Assembly: GCA_028280265.1 (NCBI GenBank)
Contig: JANQMD010000022.1
Coordinates: 53,134 to 117,133, forward strand
Length of the DNA stretch: 64,000 nucleotides
Reading direction: 5' to 3'
From: Flavobacteriaceae bacterium
GTDB taxonomy: Bacteria > Bacteroidota > Bacteroidia > Flavobacteriales > Flavobacteriaceae
Positions 51,010-59,524 of this stretch are shown piece by piece. The position numbers and the translations under genes are program-made. Under the pieces are notes generated by a model. The model did not search any database and was not told the origin of the DNA. It worked only from the letters and a program-made list of their open reading frames with translations. The first letter of the stretch is position 1. The number at the start of each line of letters is the position of its first letter.

Positions 51010-52110
51010 TTAAGAGTTTTTCTCTTTTTTTCGTGTATCAATTCTATTTTGGGCAATATTAAAGGCTGCTCTGTGTGTCGTGATATTTTCCTGCTCAGAA
51101 AGGTTAAAAATTTCCAAGGTAGTATTGTAGATATTTTCGGTCTTCTTCTTGATTTCATCTTTTCCGTAACCTTCTAACTCAGCATATACGTTGATAATTC
51201 CCCCTGCATTGATCAAGAAATCAGGCGCATAAGCAATCCCTCTTTCTTGTAATAGCTTCCCATGTTTCACTTCATTTGCCAATTGATTGTTTGCAGCCCC
51301 AGCAATTACTTTTGCATTCAACTGATTGATTGTATGATCATTTATTGTAGCACCTAAAGCACATGGAGCGTAGATATCGATATCTAAACCATAAATATCA
51401 TTGCCTAACACAACATTGGCATTGTACTTTTTAGACAATTCTTCTAATCTAACTTCATTGATATCGTTGATGATTACCTGTGCTCCTTCATCAGTAATAT
51501 GTTTCACGAGAGTTTCTCCAACATGTCCCACTCCTTGTACCAATACTTTTTTACCCTCTAATTTATCCGTGCCAAATTTGTACTGAGCTGCCGCTTTCAT
51601 TCCCATGTATACACCATAGGCTGTTACGGGTGATGGATTTCCAGACCCTCCGATGGATTCAGATATCCCAGTGACATGAGGAGTTACTTCGCGAATCACA
51701 TCCATGTCTCTGGTTTCCATCCCTACATCTTCCGCAGTAATGTATTTACCACTTAAGGAATGTACAAATTCTCCAAATCTTCTCATTAAATCATCGTTCT
51801 TCTGAGTCTTGGCATCTCCAATAATGACAGCTTTACCTCCACCTAAGTTTAAACCTGTAATTGCCGATTTGTAAGTCATTCCTCTCGACAATCTCAATAC
51901 ATCATTTAAGGCATCCCATTCTGTTTTGTATGACCACATTCTAGTCCCTCCTAAAGCAGGTCCCAAAACTGTATTGTGAATACCAATTATTGCTTTTAAA
52001 CCCGTATCTTCGTCGTTGCAAAAAACGATTTGTTCGTGGCCATCAAAGGAAAGTTGACCGAAAACTGGATCGTTTTTAATAGCTGCTGCATCTATTATTT
52101 GTGATGTCAT
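51010..52110 (-). CDS. ldh: Leucine dehydrogenase (Glu/Leu/Phe/Val dehydrogenase family)
   Basis: This 366-aa NAD enzyme deaminates leucine, valine and isoleucine to 2-oxo acids. The substrate site shows PALGGTRMW and MTYKSAITGLNLGGGKAVI, with Lys81 and Lys93 in the twelve-residue spacing of the two conserved lysines. The dinucleotide-binding loop is GVGHVGETL, and the length and absence of a glutamate-specific pattern fit leucine or valine dehydrogenase. Transcription probably starts from the promoter at 52162-52192. It is divergent from the ABC transporter gene. Together with brnQ it suggests growth on peptides and branched-chain amino acids. Confidence 0.93.
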   Translation of the reverse strand: MTSQIIDAAAIKNDPVFGQLSFDGHEQIVFCNDEDTGLKAIIGIHNTVLGPALGGTRMWSYKTEWDALNDVLRLSRGMTYKSAITGLNLGGGKAVIIGDAKTQKNDDLMRRFGEFVHSLSGKYITAEDVGMETRDMDVIREVTPHVTGISESIGGSGNPSPVTAYGVYMGMKAAAQYKFGTDKLEGKKVLVQGVGHVGETLVKHITDEGAQVIINDINEVRLEELSKKYNANVVLGNDIYGLDIDIYAPCALGATINDHTINQLNAKVIAGAANNQLANEVKHGKLLQERGIAYAPDFLINAGGIINVYAELEGYGKDEIKKKTENIYNTTLEIFNLSEQENITTHRAAFNIAQNRIDTRKKEKNS

Positions 52111-52161
52111 TTATATTGATTTAAGGTAGTTAAAATTATATTTTTCTCAAAAAATAAAGTG

Positions 52162-52192
52162 CAAAAATACGATATCTTCAAATCATATCAAA
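52162..52192 (-). promoter_or_regulatory. Candidate leucine dehydrogenase promoter (TTTG-N19-TATTTTTG)
   Basis: On the minus strand TTTG (52189-52192) precedes TATTTTTG (52162-52169) with 19 bp between, matching the Bacteroidota consensus. The start codon lies about 50 bp downstream. Confidence 0.5.
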
Positions 52193-52247
52193 TAAAACGC
52201 AGTCTTATTATATATTATTTAACAAAAAAATATCAACATAACTATTA

Positions 52248-54014
52248 ATGAAAGCCTTACAATACTTAAACAAGTACTTTTTAAAATACAAATGGCGCTT
52301 ATTAATAGGAATATTCATTACGATTTTATCTAAAATATTATCGCTTCAGATTCCACGTGTCATTAGTGGCTCTTTAAATTCAGTAGAAAATTACTTAACT
52401 CATAAAAAGGCAGGAGCAAATCCTGATGTTTCTGAGGTAAGAGAAGACCTTTTATGGAACATTTTAACCATTGTCGGCTTAGCCATTTTAGCAGGCTTTT
52501 TTACCTTTTTAATGCGCCAGACTATTATTGTGACTTCACGATTGATTGAATTTGATTTGAAGAATGAAATTTATCAGCAATACCAAAGACTCTCAACTAA
52601 TTTTTACAAAAAGAACCGAACGGGTGATTTGATGAATCGAATTAGTGAAGATGTCTCTAAAGTGCGTATGTATTTTGGACCTGCTGTTATGTACACCATG
52701 AATATGTTATTCCTTTTTATTGTGGGGCTCACTCAGATGTTTAAAGTAGACGCAAAACTTACTTTGTATACGCTAATTCCATTCCCCATTCTCTCAATTT
52801 CCATATTCATTATCAGCAAGGTTATTCATAAAAAAAGTACCATTGTTCAACAGTACCTTTCTAAGCTGACAACATACAATCAGGAATTCTTTTCTGGGAT
52901 TAATGTTGTAAAGTCTTATGGAATTGAATCAGTAGTGATGAGGGATTTTAGAACTTTGGCGAATGAAAGTAAAGAGAAAAACATTAGTCTGAGTAAGGTG
53001 CAGGCATTGTTTTTCCCATTGATGATTTTATTAATTGGAATTAGCAATCTTACTGTAATTTATATCGGAGGTAAGCAGTATATCGCAGGTGAGATTCAAA
53101 TTGGGGTCATAGCAGAGTTCATTATTTATGTAAATATGCTTACTTGGCCCGTGGCAGTTGTAGGTTGGGTTACTTCTATTGTACAACAAGCTGAGGCATC
53201 ACAAAAAAGAATCAATGAGTTTTTAGAAGTGATTCCTGAAATACAGAATACAAGTTCAGAACCTTTTGAAACTGATGGTAAAATTGAGTTTAAGAATGTT
53301 TCTTTAACGTATGACGACACCAATATAGAAGCCCTGAAAAATATCAGTTTTACGGTAAATTCAGGAGAGACTATTGCAATACTTGGAAAAACAGGCTCTG
53401 GAAAATCAAGCATTGTCAACTTGGTCTCTAGACTCTATGATGCTACTTCGGGAACAATTCTTGTGGATGAAAAACCCATTAAAGGTATCAACTTAAATCA
53501 ATTACGTTCTGATATAGGTTTTGTTCCACAAGATCCATTCTTGTTTTCAGATACCATAGCCAACAATATTAAGTTTGGAAAGGAAAATGCTAACAAAGAA
53601 GAAATTATTGAAGCTGCAAAGAAAGCCGTAGTTCACCAAAATGTTATCGATTTTAAAGAAGGCTATGACACCATTCTTGGTGAAAGAGGAGTTACTTTAT
53701 CTGGTGGGCAAAAACAACGAATTTCTATTGCCAGAGCTATTATTAAGAAGCCACAAATTTTAATTTTTGACGACTGCTTGTCTGCTGTAGATACAGAAAC
53801 CGAAGAAAAGATTCTCGGAAACTTAGAACAAGTTTCAGAAAATAAAACAACCTTCATCATTAGTCACCGTGTATCTTCCGCTAAAAACGCTGATAAGATT
53901 ATTGTTTTAGAAGAAGGGCATGTTATTCAGCAAGGCTCTCATAATCAACTGATCAAAGAAGATGGTTATTACAAAGATATCTACGAACAACAACTTCTTG
54001 AAAAAGAATTTTAG
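52248..54014 (+). CDS. ABC transporter, fused permease and ATPase (exporter, MdlB/MsbA-like)
   Basis: The 588-aa half-transporter has six membrane helices in residues 15-310 and an ATPase domain from about 340. Walker A is GKTGSGKSS, the Q-loop region is FVPQDPFLFSD, the signature is LSGGQKQR, Walker B is ILIFDDCLSAVD and the H-loop is IISHR. The protein forms a homodimer or heterodimer in the inner membrane and exports lipid, peptide or drug; substrate not predictable. It is divergent from leucine dehydrogenase. DUF3276 follows from its own promoter. Confidence 0.95.
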   Translation: MKALQYLNKYFLKYKWRLLIGIFITILSKILSLQIPRVISGSLNSVENYLTHKKAGANPDVSEVREDLLWNILTIVGLAILAGFFTFLMRQTIIVTSRLIEFDLKNEIYQQYQRLSTNFYKKNRTGDLMNRISEDVSKVRMYFGPAVMYTMNMLFLFIVGLTQMFKVDAKLTLYTLIPFPILSISIFIISKVIHKKSTIVQQYLSKLTTYNQEFFSGINVVKSYGIESVVMRDFRTLANESKEKNISLSKVQALFFPLMILLIGISNLTVIYIGGKQYIAGEIQIGVIAEFIIYVNMLTWPVAVVGWVTSIVQQAEASQKRINEFLEVIPEIQNTSSEPFETDGKIEFKNVSLTYDDTNIEALKNISFTVNSGETIAILGKTGSGKSSIVNLVSRLYDATSGTILVDEKPIKGINLNQLRSDIGFVPQDPFLFSDTIANNIKFGKENANKEEIIEAAKKAVVHQNVIDFKEGYDTILGERGVTLSGGQKQRISIARAIIKKPQILIFDDCLSAVDTETEEKILGNLEQVSENKTTFIISHRVSSAKNADKIIVLEEGHVIQQGSHNQLIKEDGYYKDIYEQQLLEKEF

Positions 54015-54021
54015 CCTCAAA

Positions 54022-54052
54022 TTTTGACAAGAAAAATATTTTGTTAGATTTG
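54022..54052 (+). promoter_or_regulatory. Candidate promoter of the DUF3276 gene
   Basis: TTTTG (54022-54026) and TAGATTTG (54045-54052), separated by 18 bp, match the Bacteroidota -33/-7 consensus. About 40 bp lead to the ATG at 54094. Confidence 0.55.
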
Positions 54053-54093
54053 TTCCTCATTACATAAATAAAAATTTAATATTAACCTGAGTT

Positions 54094-54450
54094 ATGGCAG
54101 AAAGAGTTGAACAAGAAGAAATCTTTTCGCAAGTATTAAGAGCTGGTAGGAGGACATATTTTTTTGACGTTCGATCAACAAAAGCAGAAGATTACTATCT
54201 AACCGTCACTGAAAGTAAAAAATTTACTCACGACGATGGTTCTTACCATTACCAAAAGCACAAAATTTACTTATACAAAGAAGATTTTAGTGACTTTAAA
54301 GAAATGTTAGAAAAAGCAACTGACTTTATTGTGAATGAAAAAGGTGAAGAAGTTATTAGCGAACGTCACCAAAAAGATTACAAAAAAGAAGAAGTTGTTG
54401 AGGAAAAAACTACAGAGAGTTTTACAGACGTAAGTTTTGAAGATATTTAA
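54094..54450 (+). CDS. DUF3276 (PUR-domain-like) nucleic-acid-binding protein
   Basis: The 118-aa protein matches DUF3276, the bacterial PUR-repeat family: IFSQVLRAGRRTYFFDVRST, DYYLTVTESKKFTHDDGSYH, YQKHKIYLYKEDFSDFKEML. The C-terminal 35 residues are acidic and disordered. PUR-domain proteins bind single-stranded DNA or RNA; the role in Bacteroidota is not settled. It is preceded by a good promoter and followed by a terminator, and is probably highly expressed. Confidence 0.9.
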   Translation: MAERVEQEEIFSQVLRAGRRTYFFDVRSTKAEDYYLTVTESKKFTHDDGSYHYQKHKIYLYKEDFSDFKEMLEKATDFIVNEKGEEVISERHQKDYKKEEVVEEKTTESFTDVSFEDI

Positions 54451-54476
54451 AAGCTAAATTCAAATTCAATTTACAC

Positions 54477-54513
54477 AAAAAGAAGTCACCAATATTTTTT
54501 GGTGGCTTTTTTT
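54477..54513. terminator. Bidirectional terminator between the DUF3276 gene and the isochorismate synthase gene
   Basis: GTCACCAA pairs with TTGGTGGC (one G-T wobble), flanked by A- and T-runs. It serves the convergent genes on both sides. Confidence 0.8.
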
Positions 54514-55558
54514 ATAAAACTTTTTTGATTGTCTCGGATTTTGCTAACGTTTCTAACCATTCCTTTTCAGCATTACTTTCAGAAGTAATGCCTCCACCTA
54601 CATAAATAATCACCTCATTCTTATTTAATTGAGCACAACGTAGATTTACAAAAATCTCGGAATTCCCATCAGGCTCAATCTCACCTAAATAACCTGTATA
54701 GAAAGATCGATCGTATGATTCGTTTTCAAGAATAAACTCTTTTGCTGCTTCTTTTGGCATTCCGCATACGGCTGGAGTTGGGTGTAAAATTTGAATCAGC
54801 TTTTGTGGAAGAACTCCATTCATCTTACCTTCTATATCTGCTCTTAGATGCAATAGGCTTCCTGCTTTAACTGTATACGTTTCTGAGACTTTAAACTCAG
54901 CAATCCCTTCGCAATTCTTTATTTGAGAAACAATATAATCTACCACTAATTGATGTTCTCTTTTTTCTTTGTTTCCCCACTCAATTGGAACATCTTTCTG
55001 TTCCTGTTGTGTACCAGCGAGCGCCATTGTCATAAATTTATCTCCTTCTATGACAATCAATCTTTCTGGTGTAGCTCCCAACCACAATCCTATTTCTGGA
55101 TGATACCACACATATACAAAAGCATTTGGATACCTAGCTAGCATTTTTCTAAAAATAGTGTCTATTTCCGAATGATCTAACTCTAATACTTCCTCTCTCG
55201 ATAAAACAACTTTTTCTAACTGCCCTTTTTTAATATTTTCAACTCCCCTATTCACCAAATTGATATGCGACACCTTATCGGAGTGTGTTATTTTGAAATT
55301 TGTTTTAGCGCTTATAACAAGATCATTTGAATATACTTCCTCTAAGACTAAAGCTTCTCTAGTAGAAAAAAAGATGCTTTTTTTGCGATTGTCAAATGGA
55401 GAAAAAACAAATCCTTCCTCATCATATTTGTCTGTGTAAGCTAACTCGGAATCCTTGCAAAAAACACCTTTGATAGTATCCGAAAAAGGTTTTCGATAAC
55501 AAACAAAGGGCCATTGATTTGTATAATGATTTTTGATTTGACTGTAAATACGATTCAA
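54512..55558 (-). CDS. menF: Isochorismate synthase
   Basis: The 348-aa chorismate-binding enzyme makes isochorismate for menaquinone (or a siderophore). Motifs visible are GATPERLIVIEG, MALAGTQQ, the catalytic region KAGSLLHLRADIEGKM, LHPTPAVCGMPKEAAKEFIL, and YTGYLGEIEPDGNSEIFVNL. It starts 2 bp after the alpha/beta hydrolase gene in a three-gene operon with a hotdog thioesterase. As no siderophore genes are visible, menaquinone synthesis is the likely use. The rest of the men genes are not in the window. Confidence 0.93.
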   Translation of the reverse strand: MNRIYSQIKNHYTNQWPFVCYRKPFSDTIKGVFCKDSELAYTDKYDEEGFVFSPFDNRKKSIFFSTREALVLEEVYSNDLVISAKTNFKITHSDKVSHINLVNRGVENIKKGQLEKVVLSREEVLELDHSEIDTIFRKMLARYPNAFVYVWYHPEIGLWLGATPERLIVIEGDKFMTMALAGTQQEQKDVPIEWGNKEKREHQLVVDYIVSQIKNCEGIAEFKVSETYTVKAGSLLHLRADIEGKMNGVLPQKLIQILHPTPAVCGMPKEAAKEFILENESYDRSFYTGYLGEIEPDGNSEIFVNLRCAQLNKNEVIIYVGGGITSESNAEKEWLETLAKSETIKKVL

Positions 55559-55560
55559 TC

Positions 55561-56406
55561 TTATTGCTTTAGAAGTTCATTACGTATTTCTGAAAAACGC
55601 GACCATACCAATCCGTGACCTGCCTCAGGTAAAGTTACCAAAGAGAATTGATTTTCGGGAAATTGATTCTCCAAAAAAGTTGAGTTTTCATAAGGAACGA
55701 TCCAATCAGCATCTCCATGAATGCTCAATACTTTATTCGGATTGGTATTCCAAGTATTCTCAAACTTTGTTAAATCCTCTTTATGTGTTAGCTTTTCCTT
55801 AGAGGCTTGTTTCCATATAGGTGGAACCAACCATCGAGTCAATTTCCAGCGATAGAAATTTAACATCCATGGCATAGGCTCTACTTTGCTATAAACAGCG
55901 GGTGCAAGCAATACAACCTTCCTGTAGTTTCTCTTAGATGCCAAGGCAATAGGACCTCCATAAGAATACCCCACAAGAATCGTTTTTTCAGGTTGAATAC
56001 GCTGCGTGATTGACTCCAACATGTCTCGCTCAAAAGCAATGGATTCTTGTACACTATTATTTTCATTATAGTTGTAACCTATTCTGTCGTATACAATCAT
56101 ATTAAACTTTTCTAGTAAAAGGCTATCAGTCATATATCTTTTAAAGTCCAAAACAGATCCTATGGTTCCATGCACAAAAACAATTGTCGGCAGACTTGTA
56201 TCACGAACAACAGCTACTTTTCTGTAGTCAAATTTTTGGTATTTTTCCTTGGTTATTTCTGGTTGAATACCCAACTTTTGAAACTCTTCAAAAACACTCT
56301 GGTCAGATTTCGGACTTGTAGCCCTATAAAAAAGTACATAGAGTACAATTACAATAATACCTAGAAGAGTTCCCAGTATCTTGAGAATCTTTTTAAAAAG
56401 CTTCAT
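55561..56406 (-). CDS. Membrane-anchored alpha/beta hydrolase
   Basis: The 281-aa protein has an N-terminal membrane helix (about 5-26, KKILKILGTLLGIIVIVLYV) and an alpha/beta hydrolase fold. The oxyanion-hole segment is VFVHGTIGS, the nucleophile Ser148 lies in GYSYGG, the acid is Asp232 or Asp234 in HGDADWIVP and the base is His264 in AGHG. The position between a thioesterase and isochorismate synthase invites the idea of MenH, but the membrane anchor is unusual for MenH. A lipase- or esterase-like function is equally likely. Two bp separate it from each neighbour. Confidence 0.85.
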   Translation of the reverse strand: MKLFKKILKILGTLLGIIVIVLYVLFYRATSPKSDQSVFEEFQKLGIQPEITKEKYQKFDYRKVAVVRDTSLPTIVFVHGTIGSVLDFKRYMTDSLLLEKFNMIVYDRIGYNYNENNSVQESIAFERDMLESITQRIQPEKTILVGYSYGGPIALASKRNYRKVVLLAPAVYSKVEPMPWMLNFYRWKLTRWLVPPIWKQASKEKLTHKEDLTKFENTWNTNPNKVLSIHGDADWIVPYENSTFLENQFPENQFSLVTLPEAGHGLVWSRFSEIRNELLKQ

Positions 56407-56408
56407 AA

Positions 56409-56828
56409 TTATCGATTCTTATCTAAAATTATGTTTGTCATTTTACAAATGGATATCAGATTGTCCTTTTCATCAACAATTCTAACTTCCCAGAGATGAG
56501 TAGATTTTCCCATGTGAATATTTCTAGCCGTTGCATACACCACTCCTTCTCTCTTGCTTCTCACATGATTAATCGTCAGCTCAATACCATTGACTAATTG
56601 ATTTTTACCATCAATAAAAAAATGTGAAGCAGCACTCCCAACTGTCTCTGCAAGTGCAGCTGATGCTCCTCCATGCAATTGACCGTAAGGCTGATGCACT
56701 TTAGAAGTTACAGGCATTTTAGCTGTCAAAAAATCTTCTCCAACATCAACATACTCTATATCAAGTGTTTCCATTAAGGTGTTTTGACAACGATCATTAA
56801 ACCTTTTTAGAATTTGATTTTTATCCAT
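56409..56828 (-). CDS. PaaI/hotdog-fold thioesterase
   Basis: The 139-aa hotdog protein has the motif VHQPYGQLHGGASAALAETV, the PaaI/DHNA-CoA thioesterase signature (G-x-x-H-G-G with a downstream catalytic Glu). The GELTINHVRSKREG-like ELTINHVRSKREG and HLWEVRIVDEKDNLIS follow. The co-operonic isochorismate synthase makes 1,4-dihydroxy-2-naphthoyl-CoA hydrolysis (MenI step) a good hypothesis. First gene of the operon, divergent from the pRiA4b-like gene. Confidence 0.88.
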   Translation of the reverse strand: MDKNQILKRFNDRCQNTLMETLDIEYVDVGEDFLTAKMPVTSKVHQPYGQLHGGASAALAETVGSAASHFFIDGKNQLVNGIELTINHVRSKREGVVYATARNIHMGKSTHLWEVRIVDEKDNLISICKMTNIILDKNR

Positions 56829-56900
56829 TAGAATTATTTAACTATGTAAAAGTACATAATAAAATGTTGTAATTTTACGGCATAAATTTCTGCAAGATAC

Positions 56901-57395
56901 ATGTATAAGATTCGAGTTATCCTAGACACAGAAGAAGATGTAATTAGAACTATTGTCGTAGATCATAAAATTAATTTAGAAGCTTTGCATTACGCAATAG
57001 CAACATCTTTTGGTTTTGACGGAAGTGAAATGGCCTCATTTTACAGATCAGACCAAGACTGGAATCAAGGTCAAGAAATTCCACTTTTCAATATGTCTGA
57101 AGCTGGTGAAGGAATTTCTATGCAAAATAGTTTTCTAAGAAAAAGCCTACCTGAAGTCAATGATAAGCTCATTTATGTATATGATTTTTTCAACATGTGG
57201 ACTTTCTATGTTGAAGCCATAGAAATCTCAAGAGAAGAGCTTGAAGGGCTTCCTAAAACGATCTTATCCGTGGGTGAAATGCCTGCCGAAGCTCCCAACA
57301 AGGAATTTACAGCTGATACAGTAGATAATTTATTTGATGATGGGTTTGGAGATGAGTTTGATAGTATTGATGATATGGATTTAGATAATTTCTAG
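56901..57395 (+). CDS. Plasmid pRiA4b ORF-3-like (IS1096 TnpR-like) family protein
   Basis: The 164-aa protein has the family pattern: MYKIRVILDTEEDVIRTIVV, LEALHYAIATSFGFDGSEMA, DKLIYVYDFFNMWTFYVEAI. The C-terminal third is acidic and ends DSIDDMDLDNF. Members are widespread as stand-alone chromosomal genes; function unknown, and the transposon-derived name does not imply a mobile element here. No transposase is nearby. Monocistronic. Confidence 0.88.
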   Translation: MYKIRVILDTEEDVIRTIVVDHKINLEALHYAIATSFGFDGSEMASFYRSDQDWNQGQEIPLFNMSEAGEGISMQNSFLRKSLPEVNDKLIYVYDFFNMWTFYVEAIEISREELEGLPKTILSVGEMPAEAPNKEFTADTVDNLFDDGFGDEFDSIDDMDLDNF

Positions 57396-57457
57396 GTTTT
57401 AAGTAAAATTCGGCAACATATTTACAATCTTAAAATACTTTTCTCTCTCTCAAACTA

Positions 57458-57513
57458 TGCAACTTTGAGACTTTGCAACTTTGAGACTCTGCAACTTTGA
57501 GACTTTGCAACTT
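57458..57513. repeat. 16-bp tandem repeat (TGCAACTTTGAGACTT)
   Basis: Three full units (57458-57473, 57474-57489, 57490-57505; one mismatch in the second) and a half unit follow each other. It lies in the 205-bp gap before the ABC ATPase gene, where it could affect spacing of an upstream element. No coding sense. Confidence 0.85.
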
Positions 57514-57600
57514 CACTACTTTCAAACTTTATAGCCAACACCTGTAACAAATTTGTATCTTGGTCGTCTTACTTTACAAAATTAACCAACGTATACATCT

Positions 57601-58500
57601 TTGGAAACAATCTTATCTCTTAAAAATCTCGACAAAAAATACGGTCGAGTTCATGCCGTAAATAACCTTTCTTTCGACATTCAAAAAGGAAACGTATATG
57701 GTATTCTTGGTCCCAATGGAAGTGGTAAATCTACCACACTAGGTATTATTTTAAATGTGGTGAATAGAACTTCTGGTGAATTCAGTTGGTTCGACGGGAA
57801 GTTATCAACTCACGAGGCTTTAAAACGTGTTGGAGCTATTATTGAGCGACCTAACTTTTACCCATACATGACCGCAGTTCAGAATTTAGCACTTATCTGT
57901 AAAATCAAAGGTATTCCTGCGGATAAAATAGATGAAAAGCTAAAGACGGTAAATTTATACGAAAGAAGAAACAGTCGATTTAAAACTTTTTCTCTGGGTA
58001 TGAAACAGAGATTAGCCATTGCTTCTGCTTTACTGAATGATCCTGAGATTTTAATTTTAGACGAACCTACCAATGGCTTAGACCCACAGGGGATTCATGA
58101 AATTCGTCAAATTATTAAAGGGATCGCTAAAAATGGTACTACAATTTTATTAGCCTCTCACCTATTGGATGAAGTAGAAAAAGTATGTAGTCACGTTGTT
58201 GTTATTAGACAAGGGGTAAAACTTTACAGCGGTCGAGTTGATGAAATGACTGCTTCAAATGGCTTGTTCGAATTACGTGTAGACAGCAAAGAAGATGAAT
58301 TACTGAATCTTTTGGAAAGCCATCATTCTATTGGATCTGTCAAAAAAGATGGTGATTTAATCATTGCCAATCTTAGCGAGCAAATGGAAGCTAATGAGAT
58401 TAACTCTTTCTTGTTTAACAAAGGAATTGTTTTATCTCATCTCGTAAAACGTATGCCAAGTTTAGAGCAACAGTTCTTAGACCTAACCAACAACAACTAA
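57601..58500 (+). CDS. ABC-2 type transporter, ATP-binding protein
   Basis: The 299-aa ATPase has Walker A GPNGSGKST, the signature FSLGMKQRLAIASALLNDPE, Walker B ILILDEPTNGLDPQG and the H-loop LASHLLDEVEK. The start is a TTG; no ATG fits, as the preceding codons are non-coding. The C-terminal 80 residues are the usual accessory domain. It works with the permease that begins 15 bp later; substrate unknown (ABC-2 exporters often move drugs, lipids or bacteriocins). Confidence 0.93.
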   Translation: METILSLKNLDKKYGRVHAVNNLSFDIQKGNVYGILGPNGSGKSTTLGIILNVVNRTSGEFSWFDGKLSTHEALKRVGAIIERPNFYPYMTAVQNLALICKIKGIPADKIDEKLKTVNLYERRNSRFKTFSLGMKQRLAIASALLNDPEILILDEPTNGLDPQGIHEIRQIIKGIAKNGTTILLASHLLDEVEKVCSHVVVIRQGVKLYSGRVDEMTASNGLFELRVDSKEDELLNLLESHHSIGSVKKDGDLIIANLSEQMEANEINSFLFNKGIVLSHLVKRMPSLEQQFLDLTNNN

Positions 58501-58515
58501 CCTAAAAAATACGTC

Positions 58516-59361
58516 ATGTTAAGACTTTTATCTATAGAATTTCACAAATTAAGATACAATAAGGCCAGTAGGATCTTATCCATCATATATTTTGGATTAT
58601 TAACCTCAATTGCACTTATTGCGGCTATTAAATTTGATATTGGACCTGTAAAGTTTCACCTAGCTGAAGCAGGAATTTTCAACTTCCCATACATCTGGCA
58701 CTTTAATACCTTCATGGCGGCCATTTTAAAGTTTTTTTTATTGCTCGTTATTGTATCCATGATGGCCAATGAGTATAGCTATAAAACACTGAAACAGAAC
58801 TTAATAGATGGTTTAAGCAAAAAAGAGTTCATTCTCTCTAAATTTTACACTGTTATTGCATTTGCTGCTGTTTCTACGGTTTTTGTATTCATCGTGTCCC
58901 TTATTTTAGGATTCATTTACTCGGATTACAATGAGTTTAACATTGTGACTTCTGGACTAGAATATTTACTTGCTTTTTTTATCAAGTTAGTAGGTTTTTT
59001 CTCTTTTGGCTTGTTCTTTGGAATCTTAGTAAAAAGATCGGCTTTTGCAGTAGGAGGATTGGTAGTTTGGCTAATCATTGAAAGTATACTTAAAGGAATT
59101 CTTTTTTATCAGTTTAGAAACTTTGATAATATGACCGAGAGAGTAAACGGTGTCATGCAGTTTTTCCCACTTGAATCTATGGCTAACTTAATTAAAGAGC
59201 CTTTCTCACGTTTGGGTGCAGTTCGATCGGTTGCCAATCAAGTTGGAGAGCAGTTTACAAAAAGCTATTCTGTTCAGATTCTGGATGTTCTTATTGTTTC
59301 TGCATGGACATTTATCTTTATCTATTTATCATACAAATTACTTAAGAAGAGAGACGTATAA
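58516..59361 (+). CDS. ABC-2 type transporter, permease protein
   Basis: The 281-aa protein has six hydrophobic segments (about 20-40, 62-85, 108-132, 145-170, 175-200 and 250-272). LLVIVSMMANEYSYKTLKQN LIDG is the typical ABC-2 cytoplasmic loop. It belongs with the ATPase gene 15 bp upstream, and a strong terminator follows. Confidence 0.92.
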   Translation: MLRLLSIEFHKLRYNKASRILSIIYFGLLTSIALIAAIKFDIGPVKFHLAEAGIFNFPYIWHFNTFMAAILKFFLLLVIVSMMANEYSYKTLKQNLIDGLSKKEFILSKFYTVIAFAAVSTVFVFIVSLILGFIYSDYNEFNIVTSGLEYLLAFFIKLVGFFSFGLFFGILVKRSAFAVGGLVVWLIIESILKGILFYQFRNFDNMTERVNGVMQFFPLESMANLIKEPFSRLGAVRSVANQVGEQFTKSYSVQILDVLIVSAWTFIFIYLSYKLLKKRDV

Positions 59362-59383
59362 AAGTATCAAAAAATAAATCATT

Positions 59384-59413
59384 AAAAAGCGCAAGTTTTT
59401 ACTTGCGCTTTTT
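59384..59413 (+). terminator. Rho-independent terminator after the ABC-2 permease gene
   Basis: AAAAAGCGCAAGT and ACTTGCGCTTTTT pair perfectly across a TTTT loop, followed by T-rich sequence. It separates the transporter unit from the large gene at 59525. Confidence 0.9.
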
Positions 59414-59448
59414 AATTCCCATTCATAACAAAACAATACCTATACACA

Positions 59449-59493
59449 CCTTGTTAAAAAACAAGGTAGTGTGATACTTTTAAGCTATATTTG
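59449..59493 (+). promoter_or_regulatory. Inverted repeat and -7-like box upstream of the large surface-protein gene
   Basis: CCTTGTT/AACAAGG is a perfect inverted repeat at 59449-59466, and TATATTTG (59486-59493) matches the TAnnTTTG -7 consensus. No -33 TTTG at the right spacing. The inverted repeat could be an operator or an element of a weak terminator. Confidence 0.35.
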
Positions 59494-59524
59494 ACGTTTT
59501 GTATACACAACAAACCCTTATCAA

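Noticed and set aside
56901..57395. Insertion sequence because of the 'IS1096 TnpR-like' family name
   Set aside because: No transposase, inverted repeats or target duplications are seen. The family occurs as ordinary chromosomal genes.
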